From Thuidium tamariscinum (Eukaryota; Streptophyta; Bryopsida; Hypnales; Thuidiaceae), in assembly GCA_947034885.2 (NCBI GenBank), contig OX344749.2, forward strand, positions 16,259,501 through 16,323,500: 64,000 nucleotides of DNA, written 5' to 3'. Below the pieces are notes generated by a model. The model had not been told where the DNA came from, did not search any database, and worked only from the letters and a program-made list of their open reading frames with translations. Numbering within the stretch: position 1 is the stretch's first letter; every line of letters begins with the position of its first letter. The position numbers and the translations under genes are program-made. Positions 22,631 through 33,492 of the stretch are shown here, in pieces.

Positions 22631-23681
22631 TTCTATTTCTACCCACCTTTTGCATCTATTGAATTTGAAATTTTATACTTGCATTTACTCCCAAATCCTA
22701 AGTACTATAGGTATCTCCCATAAATGGCCCTTAATTAAATACCCCTATTGATATTATACCTTATCCCATTCCTATTACATCCTATTATTATCATGTTGTT
22801 GTTTTTTGATTGTTTTTTAAAAATTATTATGCATTAATTGTTCCCATAATTTTGCAATATTTTTATCATGTTTTATTTTGCTTACATTTTGTTTCTTTTT
22901 CTTCTTTCAATTATAATTCGAATTACTATAATTATGTTAATTTCTAATTTATTTTTTTATCATGTTTTCAATTTTTTTTTTTTAATTTAAATTTATCATT
23001 TTGTTTATTTATATTTTCTTCTCATTTTTTTCTTATATTTTTTCTTTTTCTTTTTATATTCCTGTTATCATGTTTTGTCTTTACGTTTTTTTTTCATTTT
23101 CATTTTTTTTTCTTTAATTTAATGTAATTTAATTTATTATCATTATCATAATTTTTTCTCTCCTTCTATAGTCGTTATCGATACTGACTATAGCTTCAAC
23201 TATCGTATCCCTCACTATAGCTATACTGAACTATCGATTACATCTATAGTCACTGTCTCTCTTTCTATCCGACTATTGATATCATTTTTTCTAAATTCTA
23301 ATTTTAATTTTTTAATTTTTTTTAATTTTTAATTTTAGTTTTAATAACTCTATGGCTCACCACCCTCATAATTTTCTCTCTTATTAGTCCATCCCATACG
23401 TTCTTTTCTCGCCACTCTTAATTATATATTTTTATTTTTATTTTCATGCTATATTATTTTTTTCTTTTTACTGTCTTTTTTTAAAAAAATATCCCAAATA
23501 TTATTTAAATATTGCGTATATTATAATTAACCCTTTTTCTAACCACTATAGCACTTAATAATGCCAAATTAAAATAAACCAACCACTACACTCAAAAAAT
23601 AAAAATTTCCCACCAACCACTAACCACCTAACAAAGTATTAAATACTCCTTCTCCCCTATTTAACATAAGCCGACCCCGGC
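22631..23681. other. AT-rich spacer between integrase and third ORF
   Basis: Mostly poly-T-rich on the + strand and without coding frames. A cluster at 23160-23280 holds four CTATAG and one CTATTG in 120 bp, plus several CTATCG. It may hold a promoter or splice sites for the third ORF, but I see no clear TATA box. Confidence 0.5.
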
Positions 23682-26600
23682 TTAATGATAATAAAGCTTG
23701 AGTCTATATCCATTGATTCGAGTAGGGAGAAATTTACCCTCAAAATCCTTCAATTGTGTAGATCCATTGGGATTAATATCGGTGACTTCATACGGACCCA
23801 ACCAATGCATTTGTAACTTCCCCGGAAACTTAAAAAATCTACTATCATACAATAGGACTAAATCGCCAACTTTAAAACTTTTTGCACCCAATTTACTATC
23901 ATAAAAAGATTTACGACGCTTTTGCATTGCATAGGTATGTAAATAAGCCTCCCTTCTCTTTTCATCTAATGCTTCCAATTGAGCCAACCTTATTTTTAAA
24001 CTATTGTCTTCATCTAATCTATTTTCAATAGCTATTCTTAATGAAGGAATTTCATACTCTATAGGCAAGATGGCCTCCTGACCATATACCAATTGAAATG
24101 GAGTAAATTTTGTGGTGACCTTATATGCAACTCTATAGGCCCATAATGCTCCCCATAACTTATCATCCCAATCTGTAACTGACTCAACTATAGTTTTAGT
24201 TAAAATCTTGCACAATATACCATTGGTTTTCTCTGTCTGGCCATTGGCCCTAGGGTGATACGGTGATGTTTTTCGATGTTTAATAAGAAATGTATTAGTT
24301 AGTTGTTCTATAGTCTCATTGAGAAAATGTGTACCACGATCACTTATAAGCTCTCGTGGACATCCAAAACGAGAAACAATATTCTCATATAAAAATCGAG
24401 CAACTGTCTGAGCATCATCATGCCTAGTAGCCAATGCTTCTGCCCACTTTGTGGCATAATCGGTGGCTACTAAGATGTACCGTTTACGACCCTGTTTAGT
24501 GGCCGGCGCTATAGGTCCTACGAAATCAATCCCCCACTTTTCAAAGGGGGCTAAAGCTAAAATGGGTACTAATGGCATTGCGGTGGTTGGGGTAGGTCTA
24601 CCCACCCATTGACATGGGTCACATTTACGGACATATTGGTGTGCATCATAAAACATTTTTGGCCACCAATACCCGGATGTCAAGGCTTTTCTTGCGGTAA
24701 CATCCCCCGCAAAATGCCCACCACATGCATCAACATGACACCCCTCTAACACTAAAGGTATTTCATTCATATATAGACAACGCCTCAGTAAACCATCTTT
24801 CCCTTTTTTATACAATACATCCCCTAATAAAGTGTAAGGACCACATTTATAAATAAAAGCTTTCAACTGTGAAGGACTTAATCCATTTGGTGTAATAGTA
24901 GATTTTAAATAATTTAAAATTTCAGCATATTCTGGTTGTATAATATCAACCTCAAATATATGTGCATCTGGTAATTGATCATCAATAGGTTTTAAAACTT
25001 CAACTGCCAATGGTGCCAGACGGGAAATTTGATCGGCATTTCCATGGCTTTTCCCCGGTCTCACTACTATAGAAAAATCAAATTCTTGCAACAATAGAAC
25101 CCACCGGGCCAAGCGGCCACTTAAATCTGGTTTATTCACTAAATATTTAAGGGCGTCATGGTCCACATAGAAAATAAAAGGATAGTCTAATAAATAATGA
25201 CAAAATTTTTGCACGGCAAAAATCATGCTCAATGCCTCACGATCGGTTGTTGTGTAATTTTTCTCAGCGGCTATTAGTTGTCTGCTAGCAAAATAAATAG
25301 GATGGTCTAAATTTTTATTATCTTTTTGACTCAAGACACACCCTAAGGCTATGTTAGAAGCATCAACATATACATGAAATGGCTTAGACCAATCCGGTGG
25401 AATTAACACCGGGGCACTACATAACTTTTCTTTTAATTTATCAAAAGCTTCCTCACATTCCCCATCCCAAATGGGTCGAGATCCTATTTCCAATTTTTTT
25501 AATAATTTAGTTAAGGGAGAAGCTATAGAGGCATATGAACCAATAGCTCTCCTACAATAACCAGTTAACCCAAGGAATCCCCTAACCTCTTTTACCGTTC
25601 TAGGCCTAGGAAAATCTTTAATCAATTGTACTTTATCCGGATCTAACTCAATTCCTTTTTGACTCACAATATGACCCAATAGTTTACCCGAGGGAACCAC
25701 AAATTGACATTTACTAGCATTAAGAGAAATGCCAAATTTATGGCATTGATCAAAACATTGCATCAAGTGATCTGCATGGTCTATTTTTTTTCCATAAACA
25801 CAAAAATCATCAAGGAAGATTTCCATGAATTTTTGCAAAAATGGAAGAAAAGCAACCATCATCAATCGTTGAAATGTGGCGGGTGCATTGCACAACCCAA
25901 ACAACATTACTGCTGCAGCATATGTACCCCAGTCTGTAGTAAAAGTAGTTTTCAATTGATCGGCTAAAGCTAATCCAATTTGGTTATAGCCAGAGAAGCC
26001 ATCTAAAAAAGAATAAACTTCATGGCCCGCCACAGCATCTAAAATAGAATCTGTGAAGGACAATGGAAAATAATCCTTTTTGGTTGCCTCATTTAGTTTC
26101 CTAAAATCCTGACATATTCTAATTTTACCGTTCTTTTTAGGGACAATTACAATAGCACTAACCCACTCACTATAGGGAACTAGGTAAATAAATCCCATTT
26201 CAAGCAATTTCTCAATCTCCTCTTTGACTAACAAAGAATATTTTGAATTTAATCGACGTTGTTTTTGCCTAACTGGCTTAGCATCTTCCTTCAAATTAAT
26301 ATGATGTTCACAGATATCGGATGGGACTCCCCTAAGATCCTTATAGGTCCATGCAAATGCAGACATATGTTTCTTAAAATTTTTTCCCCAATAGTCCCTT
26401 TCATGTGATAGTAAAGATTTACTAATTTTTATAATTTTAGGCTCACCTTCACCCTCACTTAGCAATAGATCACAACATTGATCTGGTGGCACATGCTTAG
26501 CTATAGGAACTGAATTCATAAAGTCAGAATGAGTAGACAAATCCTCATCTGTACTATAGGTTGGTTCTTCCTCAGATTGACTAACTCCATAGACTGTTTT

Positions 26601-27869
26601 ATCATTTAGCCAAGCCCCTATTGCTTTATCTGAATCATCATCAATAGAACAAGGGATCATATATTCCCCTGGCCCAACATTTTTATACTTCAATTGTTTA
26701 ATTTTATTAAAAGGCCCTTGCTGGTCCTTGGCATGGACTCTATTGGCTTCTAATTCATCCATATCTGTACTATAGCCAATATCACTAGTGACGTCAGGTG
26801 AATGCCATTGTGTTTCCCCTTGATAACGAGAAGGATACATATTTATTTTAATTTTATTAAGACCTTCTCCTATTGTTAAAATTCCCTTACCCCAGTCATC
26901 TTTGGCATGGGCCTGGTATAACCAAGGCCGGCCTAATAATATAGGATAAGACACATGCGGTGTACTTGGTTGAAAAATCAGAAAATCTATAGGATAAACA
27001 AGGCCTGCTATTGAAGTTAGAATTTTAGGCAATATTCCCAATGGCTTGACCCTACTTTGGTCAGCCATTCGCAATATTAATTTAGTCTCTTTCAATCCAC
27101 TCAATTGTAAACTTGCCATTGTATCAAAATTCATTAAATTTACGCTTGAACCACCATCTACTTGTACCCCTTGTATAACCATCCCATCAATTTGGACATC
27201 AATTGTTGGAGCACCTGGATCAGGGCTCAAATAAACTTCATTTACTATAGGTTTCGTTCTCCTCCTAATCAAAGTTGATTGGAGAAGAGAACGATAATGA
27301 GGTGCTACTCCTAACAATTGTCTTATAGAAATATCAGCTTTAATTTTACCCAAATCTCCCAATAAATCATAAGGATCCATTCCTTGCATTATACCTATTG
27401 GTTTTAATTTCCTCATTTTACGGCTTTTAGGATTTATCCTTGATATACCCACATCACCTCCTATAGGATTTGGAGGCTCTATTTGTGATTTCCAATTATT
27501 ATTTCCTTCATTTAATTGTAATAAAGTTCCACTCCTAATAGGAATTCTTCTCACAGGTTCTATGGATGCTGTGGGTACATTCAATTGTTTTAAATTATGA
27601 TCCAAATTTATTCTATTGGGACTGGGATCTATAGCAACTTGTTTCAATTTTTGGGCCTCATCCACTGGAGTTTCTATAGGCCATAATTCTCTGGGCATCC
27701 CAGCAGACAATTGATTCTCACTCCCTATATCTATAGGTACTGACTGTGGATTCCACTCAATTGTTTTCAAACCATCTATAGTTCCCGAGGGGGTTGATCC
27801 TCCATGTTTGGAATTATAGATGGGACTTGTTCTATAGTCACAGTTTTCCTCTTTATAGGTTCTATAGTC
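23682..27869 (-). CDS. pol: Pol polyprotein: protease, RT, RNase H, integrase
   Basis: Open for almost 1,400 codons without a stop. Using residue 1 at 27770: protease with VDGGSSVNLM (about 204); reverse transcriptase about 510-690 with RICQDFRKLNEAT, MLFGLCNAPATFQR and FLDDF in place of the usual YxDD; RNase H with VYVDASNIALG (about 790); integrase HHCC finger (CGGHFAGD...CDPCQ, about 1010-1060), catalytic core with WGIDFVGP, LISDRGTHF and HPRANGQTEKTNG, and a GPY-type end (LGPYEVTDINPNGS). No chromodomain is seen. These give copying of the RNA and insertion of the DNA copy. The frame lies at -1 relative to gag and overlaps its end by about 94 nt; no ATG is needed if it is made by frameshifting. 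It is the best-preserved protein frame in the window, although the element's gag is broken. Confidence 0.9.
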   Translation of the reverse strand, partial: DYRTYKEENCDYRTSPIYNSKHGGSTPSGTIDGLKTIEWNPQSVPIDIGSENQLSAGMPRELWPIETPVDEAQKLKQVAIDPSPNRINLDHNLKQLNVPTASIEPVRRIPIRSGTLLQLNEGNNNWKSQIEPPNPIGGDVGISRINPKSRKMRKLKPIGIMQGMDPYDLLGDLGKIKADISIRQLLGVAPHYRSLLQSTLIRRRTKPIVNEVYLSPDPGAPTIDVQIDGMVIQGVQVDGGSSVNLMNFDTMASLQLSGLKETKLILRMADQSRVKPLGILPKILTSIAGLVYPIDFLIFQPSTPHVSYPILLGRPWLYQAHAKDDWGKGILTIGEGLNKIKINMYPSRYQGETQWHSPDVTSDIGYSTDMDELEANRVHAKDQQGPFNKIKQLKYKNVGPGEYMIPCSIDDDSDKAIGAWLNDKTVYGVSQSEEEPTYSTDEDLSTHSDFMNSVPIAKHVPPDQCCDLLLSEGEGEPKIIKISKSLLSHERDYWGKNFKKHMSAFAWTYKDLRGVPSDICEHHINLKEDAKPVRQKQRRLNSKYSLLVKEEIEKLLEMGFIYLVPYSEWVSAIVIVPKKNGKIRICQDFRKLNEATKKDYFPLSFTDSILDAVAGHEVYSFLDGFSGYNQIGLALADQLKTTFTTDWGTYAAAVMLFGLCNAPATFQRLMMVAFLPFLQKFMEIFLDDFCVYGKKIDHADHLMQCFDQCHKFGISLNASKCQFVVPSGKLLGHIVSQKGIELDPDKVQLIKDFPRPRTVKEVRGFLGLTGYCRRAIGSYASIASPLTKLLKKLEIGSRPIWDGECEEAFDKLKEKLCSAPVLIPPDWSKPFHVYVDASNIALGCVLSQKDNKNLDHPIYFASRQLIAAEKNYTTTDREALSMIFAVQKFCHYLLDYPFIFYVDHDALKYLVNKPDLSGRLARWVLLLQEFDFSIVVRPGKSHGNADQISRLAPLAVEVLKPIDDQLPDAHIFEVDIIQPEYAEILNYLKSTITPNGLSPSQLKAFIYKCGPYTLLGDVLYKKGKDGLLRRCLYMNEIPLVLEGCHVDACGGHFAGDVTARKALTSGYWWPKMFYDAHQYVRKCDPCQWVGRPTPTTAMPLVPILALAPFEKWGIDFVGPIAPATKQGRKRYILVATDYATKWAEALATRHDDAQTVARFLYENIVSRFGCPRELISDRGTHFLNETIEQLTNTFLIKHRKTSPYHPRANGQTEKTNGILCKILTKTIVESVTDWDDKLWGALWAYRVAYKVTTKFTPFQLVYGQEAILPIEYEIPSLRIAIENRLDEDNSLKIRLAQLEALDEKRREAYLHTYAMQKRRKSFYDSKLGAKSFKVGDLVLLYDSRFFKFPGKLQMHWLGPYEVTDINPNGSTQLKDFEGKFLPTRINGYRLKLYYH

Positions 27870-28758
27870 TCACTCCCATCAGTAGAATTACTATTGTCTA
27901 TATCTATAGAATGTGGGTCCAGCAAGTCTTGCTTGGCCGGCATCCCACGAGTACGAACTCCATGGACACTCTTAGCATTTAAACAATTGGTTTTAACATT
28001 CCCATTTCCCTTAACTACATCGATTCACCCAACATTTCTATTTTGATTAGAATTATTATTATTATTATCCATAGGATAATCATCAGGTAATAAGACCAAT
28101 TTTGCACTATTGTCTTTTGTATAATTATTATTATCTCTAGGGCCATCTCTTCTAGGACCGTTGCATTCTTCTGTAGTGTGGCCATTTTGTTTACAATTGC
28201 CACACATGGGTACATATGGAATATCTGCCTTGGCATTTGGACAATTGACTCTAATATGCCCCCGTTGATTACAATGGAAACAAATTATATTATCCCAACT
28301 AGGATTTCTACCCCTATAGGTTGGATTTCCCTGACTAGGGTTGCCATAAGGCATTTGGTTCCATCCTTGATTTTGATTTGTTGGATTTCTCGGTATGAAT
28401 TGATTTGGATTATTGTTATAACCACCACCATTAAAATTATTGGAGTTAAAATTAGGGGCTACATTCCCAGATTGAGCAACATTATTAGAATTTGGATTAC
28501 CATTGTAATTGGGATTGCTATTGAAATTAAAATTAGGATTATAATTAGGATTGTTATTAAATCTTGAGAATCTAGGTCTCCTTTTCCAACCTCCCCCATT
28601 GTTATTATTCCAATTAGCATTACTATTGTTATTATTTCCCCAATTGCTATTATTGGGATTAGAATCATTTTCTACTTGATAGACCGTTTGGTTTCGTTGA
28701 TTTTGGGGATATCCATTGTCCCCTACACGATTACATGTATTACTATCATGGTCACCAA

Positions 28759-29482
28759 GGTGATTGCAAGAAACACTTGTCCTGTTTGGGTGTCCCCTTG
28801 CCCTTGGACAGGTGGTTTTTTGCTCATAACTTTTGCATCCTTTGTTTGTTTGTCATGAAACTTAGAATGAAGGTACATACAATAGTTATAGAAATTGTGT
28901 GATTTTTTCAAAATTATTAAAATTATTAAACTATTTTTAAACTGCCCCCGATTGGATGTCTACCTTGGCCATTTTGGGGGGTTTTAGTCCTATTTTTGAC
29001 CCAAAAAAGACAATTTGAAGCTGAAAATTGGTATATGAGGACATATACTAAAGTTACAAAAATCTACCAAATATTTTTTTTAAATATTATACTGTCCGCC
29101 TTCCACATGTGCTCAAAGTGCACTCTCTTTGCACAGGTCTAGAGAACTAAATTAATTTTTCCCCATCATGAAATTTATAGAGATGGAGAACCTTTATGTC
29201 AGGAAAAATGGAATTTTTTTTTTTTTTTTTAATTTTTTTAAATTTTTTAAGAATTAATTTCCAAAGTACCTATTTTCTTGCATTTTTCAACACTCTTTGA
29301 CTAAAGCATAACTTTTAGAGATAAGTTTTTTGAGGTCTGAATTTTTGAAGGCTTAAGTTTTTCAATTCTTTCTAAATTATCCACATTTTATTTCATTTAA
29401 AAAAATTTATTTCAAAAGTCACAGGACTCCTCAATTTTGGCCATTTTGAGCCAAAACCGGTAAGTGTTTCTTGCAACGACCC
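28759..29482. mobile_element. 0.73-kb inverted-repeat element, copy 2 (inside gag)
   Basis: Same termini and interior as copy 1 (GGTGATTGCAAGAAACACTTG ... GTAAGTGTTTCTTGCAACGACCC). The flanks read GTCACCA on the left and ACCACCACA on the right, consistent with a short duplication (ACCA). It splits a zinc knuckle: the left part is CHHCGG and the remainder DHDSNTC, which together have CX2CX3HX4C spacing. Confidence 0.75.
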
Positions 29483-31347
29483 ACCACCACAATGGTGGCA
29501 TTTATAAATTACCCCTTGAGGAGAAGGACAATCTATATTGACATGTCCCTGACCCTTGCAATTAGTGCACCACATATTAGCCCGCTCATTAACCGGTTGC
29601 CCCTTTTGATTTCCCGCTTTTGCTAAATTCACTTTTAAATCATTCATAAGACTTGTTAACTCTTGTATAACTTCACTAGGATTTGTATTAACCACCCTAT
29701 TTGGTACTACTATTGGATTGACCGGTACGGCCGGTGGACCTTGTGTATAATTAGATGGTAAAGACAATGGAATATATTGAACCATTTGGGGTGGAATCAC
29801 CGGAGCTGTAACATATGGTGTCACATACGGTGTAGGTGTTTGAGGCACCTTTGCATAAAGCTCAGGATTACTCCAAATATTCTCATATAATTTTGCTCTA
29901 TTGTAAGCTTCTACCAATGTAGTGGGAGAAATTTCTTTTACATATCCTTTTAATTTAAAAGGAACTAATCCTCTAATAAATATTCCCAATTTCATGGCAT
30001 CGTTAAAACCATGACCTACTGGTAACCGGAGGACAAGATCCTCCATCCTCCCATAATAATTATCTATAGTTTCATTTGTGTTCATTTGTAATTCATGTAA
30101 TGATTCACTCACACGTTCATCATACCCTATAGGTCTAAAATGGGCAATAAATGCATCCCGTAAGGCTGCCCAATCGGCAAAATGGCCCCTAGGTTGCCTA
30201 TGGAACCATTGTTTTGCATGATCTTCCAAAGTAGTTGGAAAAATCGCATACCAATGAACATCGGTTCTAGCATTATTTGCATTGCATGAAGTTAAAAATT
30301 CACTTACATGTTTATCTGGGTCATTTCCTATATGACCATAGAATTTTGGCAATGGCACTAAAGAAATGGGGCGGTCATCTGGTTGACCCTCCCTCATATT
30401 AACCGGCAATAACGGATTAGCCATATATGCTATAGATGAATTTAATATCTTTGTTGACAAAGGCTTATATAAAACTATTTGCAAATTATTAACTATAGGC
30501 GAGACACTTCCCTCACTTGAGGGATAATTATCTAAGGATTCAATAGAAGAACTATAACTTTGGTGCTCAAAATCTTCCAAATCACTTTCTAAATTATCTC
30601 TAGAACTAATAGATGTATGAGAAACTCTATTACCTCCTTCCCAAGAAATTAAAGTTTGATGATGTTTAGCATCTGTATGTAATTGATTTATACAACCCCA
30701 AATAGTGGCTGTAGTAAAAATATTGCCTCTATCTAAGGCTGGCTTATCCTCACGACTATGGTAACTTGGTGCTTCACTCTCTCTACTCTCATCAATTTCT
30801 CCAGATGTCAAATCATCTAATTGTACATCTTCTCCATGTCTAAAATCCTCATTCAAATATCCCCCAAGAGTATTAAGTTTTGACAAACAAATTCCTTCAC
30901 ACAAAGTATGAGAAAGTCCAAATCCTTGGGAAGATCCACTAGAAAATGCTCTGTGCTCTTTGTCACAGTCCGAAAAATATCATGTAAATAAAATAGGAAG
31001 ATAGTGTGTAGAATAGTTCAATTTTTCAAAATTTTAGGGTTAGAAATGAAGAGAAGAAGACAATTAGAGTCTTTTTCCCTTGGGATCCGTCCAAACCGGA
31101 TTGACCAAGGAAAGTTTCCGGATTATGAGTGTAAGTTTCCGGATCCGGATTCCTCAGTACTCGGAACGGAACTTTCCGGAAGACGGAATTTGCCAAGGAC
31201 GGATCCAATACACTCAAGGACGGATCCGGGCTAGTTCCGGATGGTCGGCACCTACGGGTCTACGCCGCCGACCTACGGAAACTAGCGTAACGGCCGGGGA
31301 ACGTCGCGCCGTTCCGATGAGAACCGGGAACACAGGGTACCGATTGG

Positions 31348-31355
31348 TATATAAA
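31348..31355 (+). promoter_or_regulatory. TATA box of the 3.7-kb insertion
   Basis: TATATAAA lies in GGTATATAAACCCC, about 180 bp upstream of the first ATG of the long ORF (31527), with a C-rich stretch just downstream. The spacing is plausible for a plant promoter. Confidence 0.6.
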
Positions 31356-31526
31356 CCCCACCCCACTTCATTTTCCCTTTTCGATTTGGCAAATCGAGAT
31401 ACGGCTTGTGTGCAGGTTTTGGAGCGCGTGTAGAGAGAGAAAGAATGGTGAGCAGTAGAGATCGGTTTCGGGTTTAGTTCAGGGTCGGTGCCGACCGCAC
31501 CGACAAGTTCCGACTCGGGCGAAGAG

Positions 31527-33492
31527 ATGGCGAGTTCCTCCAATCCGAAACGGATGGTAGTGAATGCCAAGGCAATTTCGCCACTCATCCCTTCCGATCC
31601 GTAGCATCGGAAGGAGTTAGAGGATGATTTAGTCTTCCTAGGGTGTCATGGGTTGATCCGGCGCCCGTGGAGTGTGAAGAGTGACGAGATGGTGCAGGAA
31701 CTCCGTACGGGAGTTTCGAATCAGTACCAACTCACGGTGAGGGGTAGACCGCCTGCCTGGTCGTCGGAAGTCTGGGCGGAAGTATACGGGTTTGAGAAAA
31801 CCGGATTAGGTATGGCTCCCCGGACGGACAAGTTTCGTGTCAACAAGTTCCGGGATCCGCCCCACCCTAAGGACGGATATTCAGTTCCGGAATGTACAAA
31901 CGACCGGCATAGACGGATGTTGGAATTCCTGATTCCCATCCTCTACCCGTGTCACTGTAACTGTGGCAAATACCATCTTCGGGTGTTTTGAGAAGCGGAT
32001 AGTCAACTGGAGCCTAGTCCTCCACTATGTAGTTAGTCGGTTAGCCGATCATGTGGGACGGGAGAAGACCAGCCCTATCAGTGCCTACCTGTTCCACTTG
32101 TACCATCACAATGACGTACTAAGTGGGCCGGAAATCCTCTACTATGAGACCGGAATTCAGATCCTCAAGTACGGCTTGATGGATGAGGTGGAGAAGGATA
32201 CGGAGGAACCAGAGGACGAGCGGATGGAAGAAGATCCCCAGGAGCAGAAGCCGGCTAGCCAGTCGGAACGGAAGGCGGAACGGATGAAATCCACAACGTC
32301 GGATAAGAGGGGCAATCTAGACCCAGATCCACCTGGATCCACCCTGGATAAGAAGAAGCGGAACCACTTCGACACCATCATCTGACACGCCATGTTGGCA
32401 CATGCGGACAGCAACAACTACGAGGCCATACTCGAGCAGATTTCCGCCAAGCTAGGCGGAGTGAAGATCGAGGAAATTCCAGAGATCCTCGATCATCTTC
32501 CGACTCAAGAGGTGTTGCGGAAGAAAGACGAGGAGATCCGGAAGTGGGAGGACGAAGCCCGGATCTAGGCGGAAGATCTGACCCGGGTAGTTGAAGAGGG
32601 ACGGCAGAAGGCGGAAGAGGAGCGGAATGGGCTCCGTAGTACGGTGAGCTACCTGGAGAGTGACCTTAGCATTGCCAACGGGAAGATTAGCGAGGCTACC
32701 ACCTTGGTTCACAACCTACAAGGGTTGGTGGCCCAATCGGCGGAAGCAGTGGTGAGGGCTCAGCTCTTTTCCGCCCGATTGATCAAAGAAGGGCACGTCA
32801 GTGGATCGAAGCTCCTCACCATCTTGGTAGATTACCAGGCCAAGATGGAGGGGGTGTTGAAGGAGATGAGGGACTTGGTTGGGATCCTCAATCCGGAAAT
32901 GGGAGAGGGCCTTTCGAGCTTGCTCAACCAACAGGTTTACACTGACTTCAGCCTCGGAGCGCAAGGACGGATGTCGACGGATCGGAAGCTGCTCGGGAAC
33001 TCGCCGATCATGAAGAACCTCGGCGAGCTCGGATCCGATCTGAATGCGGCCGGACCGTCAAACACACCAACGGAGCCGCAAGAGAAGAGGGCAGCACCGC
33101 GACTCGACTTGGAGATCCGGATGAAGGTCCTACCGAATCCGGCCAGGGAGAATCCGGAGAAGTTCGTCCACATGAACAAGCCAGATAAGGTACCGAGCAA
33201 GGATCCGCGCAACACGATAGTCATCCTGGACGACTCGGACAAGGAAGACAATCCACCCATCAACATCCGTGATGGAGTTGGGGAGTAGGGCGGATTCCAG
33301 GAAGTGGAGCGGTTGGAAAGCTCAGAGGCGGACTCGGATGAGACCTCGACGGAAGACAGCGGAACGCCACCGGTTCCGATTCAGAAGAGACAGACCCGAT
33401 CCGCCACCAAGAAGGCTCCACCTCCCAAGGTAGTGACGCGTAGGAGTTCAGTTCCGCCCGTGGGTACTACATCAAAGCGGGCGCGTAAGTAG
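31527..33492 (+). pseudogene. ~650-codon coiled-coil ORF of the 3.7-kb insertion, broken
   Basis: ATG at 31527 (MASSSNPKRMVV). The frame is interrupted by TAG near 31602, a frameshift near 31965, TGA at 32383-32385, TAG near 32566 and TAG near 33286, and ends at 33492 with a basic tail (TSKRARK). N-terminal globular part: VRGRPPAWSSEVWAEVYGF, then TIFGCFEKRIVNWSLVLH and ISAYLFHLYHHNDVL. It resembles, from memory, the plant-transposon ORF type annotated as putative plant transposon protein. A long acidic coiled coil follows (about 32400-32720), then a Pro/Ser-rich, acidic then basic C-terminus. Function unknown. Breaks are mostly of the kind made by C-to-T change. Confidence 0.55.

Noticed and set aside
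28459-28668. Ile-rich membrane-like frames opposite or beside gag
   Set aside because: Out-of-frame readings of the AAT-rich segment that encodes the Asn-rich linker of gag.
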